NCBI RefSeq assembly: GCF_000701505.1
Contig: NZ_KL370786.1
Span: 62,001 to 126,000 of the forward strand
Origin: Dyadobacter crusticola DSM 16708
GTDB taxonomy: Bacteria; Bacteroidota; Bacteroidia; Cytophagales; Spirosomataceae
Reading direction: 5' to 3'
Length of the DNA stretch: 64,000 nucleotides
Shown here: positions 26,575 through 36,357 of the stretch, piece by piece
Layout of the letters: each line of letters begins with the position of its first letter
Position numbering within the stretch: the stretch's first letter is position 1
Translations under genes and position numbers: made by a program
The notes under the pieces: generated by a model
The model's input: the letters and a program-made list of their open reading frames with translations, nothing else
Database searches by the model: none
What the model was told of the DNA's origin: nothing

Positions 26575-27086
26575 TTAAACATTTGTTTTGTTTCAAGATT
26601 TTCTTGCAGGTAATTCAGCGTGTCCTCACTTGCGCCTCCAACTCTGCCGATTTCCAAAATGTCCATTTTATGGTTCAGCTTGACCGCATTGTAAGCATCG
26701 TCGTGGGATTTATCAGTTCGTTCCGAAAACGTCAGACTGCCAAACGAATCAATCGAATTGTCAATGCATAACATCTCTGATTCTGATAAATAGTTGAGGT
26801 TCGGCTCCGACACAGCTTTGAAAGAGTGTTCGCCGACCAACGTGAAATAGCTACTCCAATCTCCACTTGGAACGCTTTTCAATATGTCATATGCGTTCGA
26901 TGGAACAGGTCCATATTTCATGGCAACATAGTCGTCATTAAGCAATGTTCTGCCAAAACGCCGGATGTGCTCCTGTTCTGCGAAGTATAAGATCTTGAAG
27001 ATCTTATGATAGTCGGCAGTACCTAGTTTGGAAATGACATAAAGGAGAATGTTAATTAACTCCAGACGTCTCTCATCAATCTTCAT
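26571..27086 (-). CDS. Panacea-domain protein (SocA/GepA-like), putative antitoxin
   Basis: A 171-residue protein opening with an N-terminal helix pair and KIFKILYFAEQEHIRRFG, then DDYVAMKYGPVPSNAYDILK. This is the hallmark of the Panacea domain (formerly DUF4065), found in the antitoxin SocA and in many antitoxins paired with unrelated toxins. The downstream gene overlaps its stop by 4 bases. In such pairs the Panacea protein neutralises the toxin by direct binding. The AT-rich spacer upstream (27087-27300) could hold the promoter. Confidence 0.82.
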   Translation of the reverse strand: MKIDERRLELINILLYVISKLGTADYHKIFKILYFAEQEHIRRFGRTLLNDDYVAMKYGPVPSNAYDILKSVPSGDWSSYFTLVGEHSFKAVSEPNLNYLSESEMLCIDNSIDSFGSLTFSERTDKSHDDAYNAVKLNHKMDILEIGRVGGASEDTLNYLQENLETKQMFK

Positions 27087-27305
27087 AGTTATTAGCGGTG
27101 TATTAAAGCATTTAGAATAATATTTGGCGAATGGGTAAATCGCAGCTATTTACTTCTGGACGGGCTCTTGCCGGTATGCTCTTATGAAACAAAGTTATTG
27201 TTATTAATGGATTGTTAACAATCGCGCAAAGATTTATTAGCCACTTGCCGCTAACACCCCCCGCGGTTGTCCCAAAACCCCACGTAAGTTCTTTTAAACT
27301 ATAAA

Positions 27306-27313
27306 TAGTTTTG
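27306..27313 (+). promoter_or_regulatory. Possible -7 element TAGTTTTG
   Basis: An exact TAnnTTTG match 38 bases upstream of the reductase start codon. No TTTG occurs at the usual distance upstream. The rest of the 265-base spacer between the Panacea gene and this one (27087-27351) shows no gene. Confidence 0.4.
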
Positions 27314-27351
27314 TGCGTATGATACCTTTTTAAACAAACAAAACATTGAAA

Positions 27352-27918
27352 ATGAGAAAGCTGGTTTTATTTGCGCACATGTCGCTGGATGGTTTCGCGG
27401 GCGATCAAAATGGGGGCCTGGGCTTTCTGACCTATAATGAAGAGCTGCGACAATTCGCCGACGAGCTGGTTAAGACGGTTGGTGCACCTGTTTACGGCAA
27501 AAACACGTACCACCTGATGGAAGGGTACTGGCCCACTGTTTTGAACGATCCCAACGCAGACGCGCATTCGCTTGCGCACGCAAAATGGGTGGAGGAGGTC
27601 CCGAAGTTCGTTTTCTCGACAACTTTGGAAAGCGCAGATTGGAACAACACGACGCTGATCAGGGGCAATGTAGTGGAAGAAATAACCAGACTGAAACAGC
27701 AGCCGGGCAAAGACCTGGTGATATTCGGCAGCCCCGGACTGGCAAAAAGTTTAATGAATCTTGGCCTGATCGACGAGTACCAGCTGACCCTCCATCCTGT
27801 AATATTGGGACAAGGAAACAGCCTGTTCGACGGCAATACGCAAATAAGCAATCTTAAATTGATAGCTTCAAAAACGTTGAATTCTGGCGTTGTAACACTG
27901 CATTACACCAACCGCTAA
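27352..27918 (+). CDS. Dihydrofolate reductase-family protein (RibD C-terminal-like)
   Basis: A 188-residue protein beginning MRKLVLFAHMSLDGFAG, the typical start of RibD C-terminal/YyaP-like reductases. It has YGKNTYHLMEGYWP, then DLVIFGSPGLAKSLMN and DEYQLTLHPVILGQG, all conserved in the family. It probably binds NADPH, but the reaction in these stand-alone proteins is unknown. I chose the ATG at 27352 over a TTG at 27346. It is convergent with the FG-GAP lipoprotein gene. Confidence 0.88.
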   Translation: MRKLVLFAHMSLDGFAGDQNGGLGFLTYNEELRQFADELVKTVGAPVYGKNTYHLMEGYWPTVLNDPNADAHSLAHAKWVEEVPKFVFSTTLESADWNNTTLIRGNVVEEITRLKQQPGKDLVIFGSPGLAKSLMNLGLIDEYQLTLHPVILGQGNSLFDGNTQISNLKLIASKTLNSGVVTLHYTNR

Positions 27919-27964
27919 AACAGCAAATCGCATTTAATCCGCTCATCGTGCCGGCAACTTCGTG

Positions 27965-30900
27965 CTACCTGCCTTTCGACCGGATCCGGTTTACAGCAAT
28001 ACCTTTTGAATGCATTGCAGTCACGAGGTATTGTTCGTTTTTTGCGCCGCGTAACAATGCGCTGGAACGTGCATCGCCTTCGAGGAGCAAGCCGCTTTTT
28101 GCGGGAGTTTGGGGTAAAAATCCACCTTTGCCGTTGCCGAGCAGCAGCAGGCCCGTCGAAGCATCCTGCCGGCCCATATTGACTTCATTCGGGTAGAAAT
28201 TACCGGTCAGGATCACGTCGGGGTTCTGATCCGCATTCACGTCGGTGACCACAATGCCGAATACGGGAGCCACCTGTGCTTCAATGGGCAGAGCCTTCAC
28301 TTCAAACTTCCCATTTCCTTTATTCTCAATGTACGCGCTTTGTAAAAAGGTCGCCTGTGCTGTGTACGCGTCTTTTTTCTCGTCGGCAGTCAGCAGCTCA
28401 TCATATGTTGCTTTGGCGTAATCAATGTAATGCGGGTATTTCCTGCGGAACTGGATCACCTGCTGGTTCAATGCATCGCGCGGCACGCTGGGGTAGGCGA
28501 TACCCTGCATATAGTAGCCCATCAGCGGATCAAAAGTGCCGTCATTGTTGAAATCTTTGGCGGTCACCGTTACCGGTTCTTTTACCGATGCGTGGTAAAA
28601 TGTGTTGGTACCTTCATTGCCGGCGATGAAATCAATGTCGCCGTCGCGATCGAAGTCGCCCGCAGCCAAACTGTTCCACCAGCCGGAGTAGGATGCAAAA
28701 GCGTTTACGGCCGATTCTGATTCCTGAAATGTGTTTCTCTGGTTTGTGAATATGCGGACCGGCATCCATTCTCCGGCGATCACAAGATCGTCGCGGCCGT
28801 CACCGTCGGTGTCAGTCCATAATGCAGCGCAGACCATCCCCGCCGAAAGCAGCTCGGGGCAATGCGATTCTGTAATATCGGTAAATGCAAGCTTGCCTGA
28901 TCTGGAATCATTTCGGAGCAAGTAACTGCGGGGCGGGAGCGGGTACTTGCCGGGGATCATGCGACCGCCGATAAACAGGTCAATGTCACCGTCTTTGTCA
29001 AAATCATTGGCTGCCACGCACGAGCCACTTACCGAAACGGGAGGAAAAATCCCCGGCTCTGCAAGCTTGAAATTCCCATTGCCGTCATTTAAATACAACT
29101 GAACTTCGTAAAATGCACGGTCACTTTCCGGCCGCTCGCTACCGCCGTTTACCACAACCAGATCCTGGTCTTTGTCTCCATCCGCATCGAAAAAGGCCGC
29201 CGAGATATTCTCATGCAGCGAATCCTCTGCGATTTCACGCTTCGTAAATGTCCCGGAAAGCTCCTGAAAGTAAATGCAGGGTTTGCCTTTCAAATAACTT
29301 GCTCCGGCAAAAATATCGTCTAAACCGTCACCATTCGCGTCGCCAACCGCCAGTGCAAAACCGCTTTTTGAAAGCATTTTATGCAATGCGGCAGTCTGCT
29401 TGAAGTCGATGAATGGCGATTTTTCGTGCCGGAAATCGATCTTCAAATGTTCGCTAACATCCATAAAAAGCGGTTCCGATACACTTTCAACATATTGAGG
29501 CAGGTCGCCCGCATCTTTTTGTGCCAGGCGCAAATGCTGATTCGCAGCTATTTTGTACAGTTTCTGCGACTTCCCGCCCGGCCAGGTTACCAGCAAACTG
29601 TCGATCGTTTTGCCACTCCCGAAACCAAAATGCAAGCCAGCGCCTACCGAGGAGATAAAGCCGCGCGTCACGTACATTTCAGCGAATTGGACCTGCTTTC
29701 CCTGCCAGATCGTCACGCTGCCGCCAATACCCGCCAGGTTACCTTTATTACCTTTCAGTGAAATAGAAAGAAAGTTGCCCTCCGCTTTTTCCCGGCTTTG
29801 ATTTTGGTAAATAAATGGGTCTGAATCAATATTATTAACTACCAGATCCAGGTCTCCATCCCCGTCCAGATCGGCGTAAGCGGCACCGCTTGAGTAGGAT
29901 AGCTCATCCAGTCCCCACGCTTTGGAGGTATTTTCAAATGCGAGGTTACCTGCATTTTTGTAGGCGTAGTTCGGGATTTTCACCTCGGGTACTTTTTGTA
30001 TCAATTCCAAAGCATTCTGCTGCTTGAAGTTGTTGGTACCAAAGCTTGAAAAGTCTTCTTTGAACTGGATGAAATCGCGGTCTGTCACGTCGCGGCGGTA
30101 GCCGTTTGTAATGAAAATGTCTTTCAGTCCGTCGTTGTCGTAATCGGCAATGAGCGGCGCCCAGCTCCAATCCGTTTTCGAAATGCCCGCCAGCAACCCG
30201 ATTTCCGAGAACTGCGGGGCGCCGTTTTGTTTGTCAAATGTGGCGAGGTTGAGTTGCAGCATATTCCGCATGTATTGCAGCTGGTAACCATACTGCTCCG
30301 AAATGCTCATTTCTTTGCGGTCGTAATCCTGGCCCGCGAGCATTTTCTTCTGTCTCAGGTTGTCCTCAGGCAACATATCCAGCTGGAAAATGTCGGGATA
30401 GGTATCATTATTAACGTCCGCAATATCCACGCCCATTCCGAACAGACTGGTGTGCGCGGTCGCTTCTTTGATCACATTCCTGAATGCAGGCTTCGTGCCC
30501 GCGCCGGCATTTAAATACAGCATATCGCTGCTGATGAAGTCATTAGAGCAATAAATGTCGGGGTAGCCGTCTTTGTTCAAATCGCTCACCGCCAGCCCGA
30601 GGCCCAGACCTTCGTATTTTACGCCGGCTTCACGGGAAATGTTGGTGTACCTGGGCAGGCCATTTTCACCAAAACCTTCATTGATATAAAACTTGCCTGT
30701 ACTCGGGTAGGAGCCGTCGTGATATGTTTTTCGGATAAAATTCGGGTTTTGCAGATCGGGCGCGGTGTTCATTAAGTAAGCATCGAGGTCACCGTCCAGG
30801 TCTGCGTCGAAGAATGCAGTTTGGGTGGTGAATGCATTGTCATTCAGGCCGTAATCTTGCGCCAGCTCTTTGAAAGCAGGTATTCCGTCGGCCCCGTTTC

Positions 30901-31366
30901 CCTGGTTGACAAAAAGCAGGTTTTCGGAATCGGGCATTTTCAGATGTCTTGCGACGCTGATATAAATGTCGAGCAGACCATCCTGATTGATATCCACCAT
31001 CGAAATGCCGCTGCACCAGCGACTGGTAGTCACCCCGGCTTTTTCAGTTATATCCTCAAATTCCCATTTTTGAGATACCGTATCAATTTTACTTAAATAC
31101 AACTTGCTGCTCACCTGATTGCCGCCGAAGAAAATATCCGGCTTGCCATCCCCATTCACATCCCCGATCCCCACGCCACCGCCATTATAGAAATTGGTGA
31201 AGGTAAATGGGTTAATGGAATCGTTGGGTGTGAGTTGGTTAATGAAATTGATGTTTGTTTCGGTGGGAGTGTGGGATAGGAAAAGCGTGTCCTGCTTCTT
31301 GCTGCATCGGGCAAAAAGCAGGAACGTTAAAAAGAACAAGCAGGTTAAACGGAGTTGTCTTTCCAT
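27965..31366 (-). CDS. FG-GAP/VCBS-repeat lipoprotein (CRTAC1-like) with ASPIC/UnbV domain
   Basis: An 1133-residue outer-membrane or surface lipoprotein (lipobox FARC, Cys21). At least fourteen FG-GAP/VCBS units carry calcium-binding loops of the form DxNxDGxxD, such as DVNGDGKPDIFFGG. They form two beta-propellers separated by an ASPIC/UnbV segment (LLVTWPGGKSQKLYKI). Such proteins are common beside SusCD pairs in Cytophagales. It follows susD on the same strand, with a palindromic repeat between. A glycan- or protein-binding role is likely but not shown. Confidence 0.88.
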   Translation of the reverse strand: MERQLRLTCLFFLTFLLFARCSKKQDTLFLSHTPTETNINFINQLTPNDSINPFTFTNFYNGGGVGIGDVNGDGKPDIFFGGNQVSSKLYLSKIDTVSQKWEFEDITEKAGVTTSRWCSGISMVDINQDGLLDIYISVARHLKMPDSENLLFVNQGNGADGIPAFKELAQDYGLNDNAFTTQTAFFDADLDGDLDAYLMNTAPDLQNPNFIRKTYHDGSYPSTGKFYINEGFGENGLPRYTNISREAGVKYEGLGLGLAVSDLNKDGYPDIYCSNDFISSDMLYLNAGAGTKPAFRNVIKEATAHTSLFGMGVDIADVNNDTYPDIFQLDMLPEDNLRQKKMLAGQDYDRKEMSISEQYGYQLQYMRNMLQLNLATFDKQNGAPQFSEIGLLAGISKTDWSWAPLIADYDNDGLKDIFITNGYRRDVTDRDFIQFKEDFSSFGTNNFKQQNALELIQKVPEVKIPNYAYKNAGNLAFENTSKAWGLDELSYSSGAAYADLDGDGDLDLVVNNIDSDPFIYQNQSREKAEGNFLSISLKGNKGNLAGIGGSVTIWQGKQVQFAEMYVTRGFISSVGAGLHFGFGSGKTIDSLLVTWPGGKSQKLYKIAANQHLRLAQKDAGDLPQYVESVSEPLFMDVSEHLKIDFRHEKSPFIDFKQTAALHKMLSKSGFALAVGDANGDGLDDIFAGASYLKGKPCIYFQELSGTFTKREIAEDSLHENISAAFFDADGDKDQDLVVVNGGSERPESDRAFYEVQLYLNDGNGNFKLAEPGIFPPVSVSGSCVAANDFDKDGDIDLFIGGRMIPGKYPLPPRSYLLRNDSRSGKLAFTDITESHCPELLSAGMVCAALWTDTDGDGRDDLVIAGEWMPVRIFTNQRNTFQESESAVNAFASYSGWWNSLAAGDFDRDGDIDFIAGNEGTNTFYHASVKEPVTVTAKDFNNDGTFDPLMGYYMQGIAYPSVPRDALNQQVIQFRRKYPHYIDYAKATYDELLTADEKKDAYTAQATFLQSAYIENKGNGKFEVKALPIEAQVAPVFGIVVTDVNADQNPDVILTGNFYPNEVNMGRQDASTGLLLLGNGKGGFLPQTPAKSGLLLEGDARSSALLRGAKNEQYLVTAMHSKGIAVNRIRSKGR

Positions 31367-31381
31367 ATCAAATGCCCCCTT

Positions 31382-31485
31382 TTGTCACCCTGAGCGCAGT
31401 CGAAGGGCTTGTGCAGAACGCTACCAGCATTGTGCAAAGCTAGTAGCATTGGACAGATTTCCTTCGACTGCGCTCAGGGTGACAA
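31382..31485. repeat. Palindromic REP-like element
   Basis: A 25-bp perfect inverted repeat (31382-31406 and 31461-31485) surrounds 54 bases. The outer arms read GTCACCCTGAGCG and its complement. This arm sequence resembles palindromes dispersed in intergenic regions of many environmental bacteria, a statement from memory. It lies between the susD and FG-GAP genes and may fold into RNA hairpins that attenuate or stabilise the transcript. Confidence 0.8.
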
Positions 31486-31521
31486 GGAGGCGGCCAACTT
31501 AGTTTACTAACATTAACTCCC

Positions 31522-33063
31522 TCAGTATCCCGGATTCTGGTCCTTCGCTTCGATTTTGGCATTGTTATCCACTTCCTGCTGCGGGATGGGCAGCAATTCG
31601 TGTTTGTTGGCCTGGAAATAGGCGATCGGTTCTGATTTCAGCTTGTTGTTTTTTCGCCATCTCAGGATATCACGGTTGCGGATCTGCTCGCCGCTGAGCT
31701 CCACCCGCCGCTCGTGCATCACCGCCGCAAACACCTGGTCTTTGTTACTCACCGGGTATTTCGCAGTAGGGTAGGCGGGCATCGAAACGCTCTTGCGGGC
31801 GCGTACCATATTCAGGTATTTCACCGCATTCGGGATGTTGCCAAGCTCGTTTTCCACTTCCGCCAGGGAAAGAAGGGTTTCCGCAAAACGCATAATGCGC
31901 TGATTGATCCCGCCGGTCAGAAACGATTCGTTCATTTTGTACATCAGCGAATATTTCTGCCAGCTTACCTTTTTTGTTACACCGTCCACCACCGACGAAC
32001 TTCCGTTCTGCTGTCCGTCCGTGAGCGTGGAATTACCGTTGTTATACTTCTCGCCCGTGAAATAAAACGAGTCGTCATAGCGCGGGTCGGTCTTGGGATC
32101 TCCCTTGGTTGTTTTTTCAAAATCATTGAGCAGCGAATTGGAAGGGATCACATTCCGCCAGCCGATCGCCGAATACTCCTGCGTCCGCACGGTTTCGGTA
32201 CCTGCTGTTGCGCCATTTCCGTCGCCGTCCCAGTTGTACACCCCGCCAGAAGGATAAAAGTTGACTTCGAAAATGGATTCTTTGTTGAATTCGGTCTCTT
32301 CCAGGAAGTTGTCGTTGTAATTATCCACCAGCGCATACACATTGGAATCGTATACTTTCATGAGTTCCGTTTTTGCATTGGCATAATCGCCCTGCTGCAT
32401 GTAAACCCTGGCCAGCAGCATTTGTGCCGCGCCTTTGCTTGCTCTTCCCTGGTTTGCCGCATTGTATGTAGCAGGCAGCTGTCCCTGTATCTCCTGCAAT
32501 TCTGCAATCAGGAAGGCATACACCTCGGCCTCGGCTGATCTGGGCAGGCTGCCGTCGACGGTTTGTACATAGTTTTTGTACAAAGGCACGCCGCCCCACA
32601 TGCTCACCAGCTCGTAATACGCGTAAGCGCGCAGGAAGCGGGCTTCCGCGAGGAGGCGGGCTTTGTCAGCTTCTGCAATGTCGGCTACTTCGTTGGAGTT
32701 ATCTACCACGGAGTTGGCGCGATGGATCAGGCGGTAATAAGCCTGCCAAACGGTGCTCATGACCGAGTTACCACTATCGTGCGTGCCGAGCAGCAGCTGG
32801 TTACGCGGCGTTTCAAGCTGCCCGCCTCCTGCCGCCGCATCGTCGCCGCGCAAGTCGTGCAGGAAAAACCATTCTCGCGCAACCAGGTTGTTGGATTTGA
32901 GCATCGAGTACACGCTGGTAACCGCGCTCGTGAGTTCCGCGCCATTTTTGTAAAAGTTATCGACGGTCACGCCATTCGGATTGGTCTTTTCCAGCACATC
33001 TTCGTTGCAGGAAAAGGTGATACCGAGTAAAAGCAGCGACGCTATGATGATTTGTTTTTTCAT
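31522..33063 (-). CDS. susD: RagB/SusD-family glycan-binding lipoprotein
   Basis: A 513-residue outer-membrane lipoprotein (lipobox with Cys19 in TFSCNED). It has the SusD helical TPR-like core with LLAEARFLRAYAYYELV and VPLY, and the C-terminal RagB region with HERRVELSGEQIRNRDILRW. It binds oligosaccharides at the surface and caps the TonB-dependent transporter encoded 22 bases upstream. The nearby enzymes suggest that xylan-derived glycans are the ligand. Confidence 0.95.
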   Translation of the reverse strand: MKKQIIIASLLLLGITFSCNEDVLEKTNPNGVTVDNFYKNGAELTSAVTSVYSMLKSNNLVAREWFFLHDLRGDDAAAGGGQLETPRNQLLLGTHDSGNSVMSTVWQAYYRLIHRANSVVDNSNEVADIAEADKARLLAEARFLRAYAYYELVSMWGGVPLYKNYVQTVDGSLPRSAEAEVYAFLIAELQEIQGQLPATYNAANQGRASKGAAQMLLARVYMQQGDYANAKTELMKVYDSNVYALVDNYNDNFLEETEFNKESIFEVNFYPSGGVYNWDGDGNGATAGTETVRTQEYSAIGWRNVIPSNSLLNDFEKTTKGDPKTDPRYDDSFYFTGEKYNNGNSTLTDGQQNGSSSVVDGVTKKVSWQKYSLMYKMNESFLTGGINQRIMRFAETLLSLAEVENELGNIPNAVKYLNMVRARKSVSMPAYPTAKYPVSNKDQVFAAVMHERRVELSGEQIRNRDILRWRKNNKLKSEPIAYFQANKHELLPIPQQEVDNNAKIEAKDQNPGY

Positions 33064-33085
33064 TTCAGTGCTTTTTCAAATGTGG

Positions 33086-36000
33086 TTAAAAGCCAAAACT
33101 TAATCCTGCCTGTAAGGTTCTTGGCTGCGGGTACATGCCGTAGTCAATGCCGTTGATCAGCTGCGTACCAGTCGCTGTGGACGAACCGTTTGCGCCGATC
33201 TCAGGGTCCAGACCGGAGTACTTGGTGAAAGTGAGCAGGTTGGTTGCCGACACATATACGCGGGCTCTTGTGATGGTATTCCGCGTCAGCGCCGACAGTC
33301 CTTTCGATGGAATAGTGTATCCGATGCTGAAATTTTTGATGCGCATATAAGAACCATTTTCGATGAAACGGTCGCTCGTTTTACTGTTATTGTTCGGGTC
33401 GCCGCTCACTGCACGTGGTACGTCAGTATTGGTATTCTCGGGTGTCCACGCATTCAGTACGTCAGTTCCCGCATTGAACAGCCGTAGCATTCCCTGCTCG
33501 ATTACCTTGGTACCGTTGTATATCTTGTTACCCTGAACTCCCTGCAGATACAATGTAAAATCGAAACCCTTGTAGCTGCCGCCGAAGTTGCCGCCATAGC
33601 TGAACTTTGGAATAAAGCTACCCAGGTATTCGCGGTCGCTGTCATCGATCAGCCCGTCGCCGTTGATGTCTTTGAAGCGGATATCGCCCGGTGCTGCGGC
33701 TGGCTGGTACTTGGTCTGATCGTTTCCATCAATCGCATTGGCAGCATCGATCTCACCCTGGTTCTGGAAAATACCGTCTACTCTCCATCCGAAGAACGAC
33801 TGGATCGGGTGGCCGGCTTCGGTTTTGGTAATGTCGAAGCCACCGAAATCGTCGTTTTTTCCGGAGAAAATCGTAGCGCTCTGTGTTGCCAGACTAGTTA
33901 CCCTGTTTCTCGTAATATCCAGGTTGACAGAAGCATTCCACTTAAAATCGCCATCGTTTTTGTTGTAACCCAACTGGAATTCATAACCCCAGTTTTTCAT
34001 CTTGCCAATGTTGGATAAGGGGGCAGACGAATAGCCCAGCGAGTTTGGAATGGGTACTTCGAGCAAAAGTCCGTCGGTATTGCGGTTGTAACGCTCGGCA
34101 GTGAATGTAATGCTGTTATTGAATAAGGCGAGGTCGATACCAAGATTGGTCATCGCCGTACTTTCCCATTTCAGCTCGGTGTTGCCAAGTGCGCTGAAGT
34201 ACGATCCGAGCAGTTTGTTTCCGCCAAAGTAATAATTGGAATTGTCCGCCTGCACGAGTGACTGCCACGCATAACTTCCTATTCCGTTGAAACCGGTTTG
34301 TCCATAGCTCGCGCGGATTTTCAATTCAGAAATAGCCGGAACCGTTTTCAGGAATTCCTCTTCGCTGATCCGCCAGCCTAGCGAGAGGGAGGGGAAGGTA
34401 CCCCATTTGTTGCCTGGCGCAAACCGCGAAGAACCATCGCGGCGGATAGATCCGCTGAGCAGATATTTGCCAGCATATTCATAGTTCAAGCGGCCCACGT
34501 AGGAAAGGAGCGCACTTTCGTCCAGCGTACTTGTAGCATTGGGATTGGAAATCCCTTGCATCTGGTCAATGTCATTGTTGGGCCGGTAACCCGATCCGTT
34601 CAATGTATTGGCGCGGAAAGTCTGCTTATCGATGATCGCTGTCACATTCAAAAGGTGTTTACCAAATGTTTTATCAAAAGTCAGCTGATTGGTAACCACC
34701 GGCGAGTAGTAGCTGGTCCTTCCGTTGCGGATTTCAAATTGTGTCCGCGACTTGTACCCGTCGTTATAGATTGGAAATTGCTCATTAGACAATGCGCTCA
34801 CCACATCAGCCCCGAAACTGAACCGGTAACGCAGAAAGCTGGTGATATTCAGCTCGGCGAACAGGGAGCCAAGCAGTTTAAGGCGCTGATTACGTGTGAC
34901 ATCCATTTGTGCGATGCGCAATGGGTTATCGGGATCACTTCCGTCGGCTGCGGTGGGGGAACTGTACCCGCCGGGTTTTGTAGGATCGGTCACCGGCCAG
35001 TAAGGAAGGTTGCGGATCGCCTGCATTACCAGCGTCCGTCCGCCGCCAAAGCCTTGTTCGCCGCGGCTGTTATCGTAGGAGAAAGTAAGTGTCTGCCCGA
35101 TTTTCAAAAACTTGGTGACCTGATGGTCCGAGTTGACGCGGAAATTGGCGCGTTTGTAATTGGTACCCACCAAAATACCTTCCTGGTCGAAATAGCCGGC
35201 AGAAGTAAAGAACCTCGATACGTTATTTCCGCCACTTACCGAGATTTGGTGCTGCTGAATGGGCGCTTTTCGGAATAGCACATCCTGCCAGTCCGTCTGC
35301 GTCTGCGCAAAGGTTTGCGTAGCACCTGCATAAATCGGCTCGTTGAGGTTAGAAAGCCTGCCGGGCAGCGCGATACCCGCATTGCCGAGCAGAGATTTGG
35401 CATATTGAATATACTGCTCAGTATTCAGCAGATCGAGCTTTTTCCATGCGGACTGTGTGCCAAAATACGTATCCACATTTACATGCAGCTTTCCGTCCTG
35501 AGAACCTCTTTTCGTTGTGATAATGATCACCCCATTGGAAGCGCGTGACCCGTAAATGGCCGCTGAGCTTGCATCTTTCAGCACTTCAAGGGACTCGATA
35601 TCCTTCGGGTCAAGATTGTTGAGGTCGCCGGAAGGGATTCCGTCGATCACATACAGCGGCCCGGAAGCGTAGTTAATAGAGCCGACGCCACGAATTCGGA
35701 CAATCGGCGTCTGGCCCGGGCTACCATTGTTGACCACACGCACACCCGGCACGCGGCCTTGCAGCGCCTGTTCCGCACTTACCACAGGAAGTGCCGTCAA
35801 TTCCTTGGGCGAAACCGAGGATACCGCGCCGGTCAGTGACGACTTTTTCTGACTACCATAACCAATAACGACCATTTCTTCGAGTGCCTGGTTCTCGGTG
35901 GCGAGCTTCACATCAATGCGGGTTTGGGAACCTACCTCGATTTCCTGTCTGCTGTAACCAATAAAGCTGTACACCAGCACACTATTTTCCGAAGGCACCT

Positions 36001-36223
36001 GAATGGAATACTCGCCATTCGTATTCGTGCTGGTACCCACATTGGAACCCTTCAAGGTTACGTTCACACCCGGGAGCGCTTCACCATCTTCGGAAGTAAC
36101 ACGCCCTGAAACCTGCTTGTCGGCTGCTTTCGCAAATGCAATGTTTACGGATGCGATCAAGCACAGCGCCAACAATACCCAAGGCCTCACATTCTTCAAA
36201 TACGACTGTACATTGTTTCTCAT
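33086..36223 (-). CDS. susC: SusC/RagA-family TonB-linked outer membrane transporter
   Basis: A 1045-residue TonB-dependent barrel. A signal peptide ends near residue 31 (AFA). A carboxypeptidase-like extension domain follows (SGRVTSEDGEALPGVNVTL). The plug begins with the VVIGYGSQKKSSLTGAVSSV motif and includes GSRASNGVIIITTKRG. The protein ends with aromatic GLSFGF. There is no N-terminal STN signalling domain, so regulation falls to the adjacent hybrid sensor. It imports glycans bound by SusD. Confidence 0.96.
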   Translation of the reverse strand: MRNNVQSYLKNVRPWVLLALCLIASVNIAFAKAADKQVSGRVTSEDGEALPGVNVTLKGSNVGTSTNTNGEYSIQVPSENSVLVYSFIGYSRQEIEVGSQTRIDVKLATENQALEEMVVIGYGSQKKSSLTGAVSSVSPKELTALPVVSAEQALQGRVPGVRVVNNGSPGQTPIVRIRGVGSINYASGPLYVIDGIPSGDLNNLDPKDIESLEVLKDASSAAIYGSRASNGVIIITTKRGSQDGKLHVNVDTYFGTQSAWKKLDLLNTEQYIQYAKSLLGNAGIALPGRLSNLNEPIYAGATQTFAQTQTDWQDVLFRKAPIQQHQISVSGGNNVSRFFTSAGYFDQEGILVGTNYKRANFRVNSDHQVTKFLKIGQTLTFSYDNSRGEQGFGGGRTLVMQAIRNLPYWPVTDPTKPGGYSSPTAADGSDPDNPLRIAQMDVTRNQRLKLLGSLFAELNITSFLRYRFSFGADVVSALSNEQFPIYNDGYKSRTQFEIRNGRTSYYSPVVTNQLTFDKTFGKHLLNVTAIIDKQTFRANTLNGSGYRPNNDIDQMQGISNPNATSTLDESALLSYVGRLNYEYAGKYLLSGSIRRDGSSRFAPGNKWGTFPSLSLGWRISEEEFLKTVPAISELKIRASYGQTGFNGIGSYAWQSLVQADNSNYYFGGNKLLGSYFSALGNTELKWESTAMTNLGIDLALFNNSITFTAERYNRNTDGLLLEVPIPNSLGYSSAPLSNIGKMKNWGYEFQLGYNKNDGDFKWNASVNLDITRNRVTSLATQSATIFSGKNDDFGGFDITKTEAGHPIQSFFGWRVDGIFQNQGEIDAANAIDGNDQTKYQPAAAPGDIRFKDINGDGLIDDSDREYLGSFIPKFSYGGNFGGSYKGFDFTLYLQGVQGNKIYNGTKVIEQGMLRLFNAGTDVLNAWTPENTNTDVPRAVSGDPNNNSKTSDRFIENGSYMRIKNFSIGYTIPSKGLSALTRNTITRARVYVSATNLLTFTKYSGLDPEIGANGSSTATGTQLINGIDYGMYPQPRTLQAGLSFGF

Positions 36224-36334
36224 AGGATAATGGATATGGACTAAAAGAACAAAAACCTGTATTAGTCAAAGGTTGTACGATTAAAATAAAATCTCAACCC
36301 TACACCTATCCTATGTCACTATATGTTGATCAAA

Positions 36335-36346
36335 TTGAACATTTGT
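36335..36346. promoter_or_regulatory. 12-mer shared with the enzyme-operon promoter
   Basis: The sequence TTGAACATTTGT lies in the 134-base gap between the hybrid sensor gene and susC, about 112 bases upstream of the susC start. The identical 12-mer occurs at 40509-40520. It is a candidate site for the AraC domain of the hybrid regulator. Confidence 0.5.
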
Positions 36347-36357
36347 TATAGTAATTC

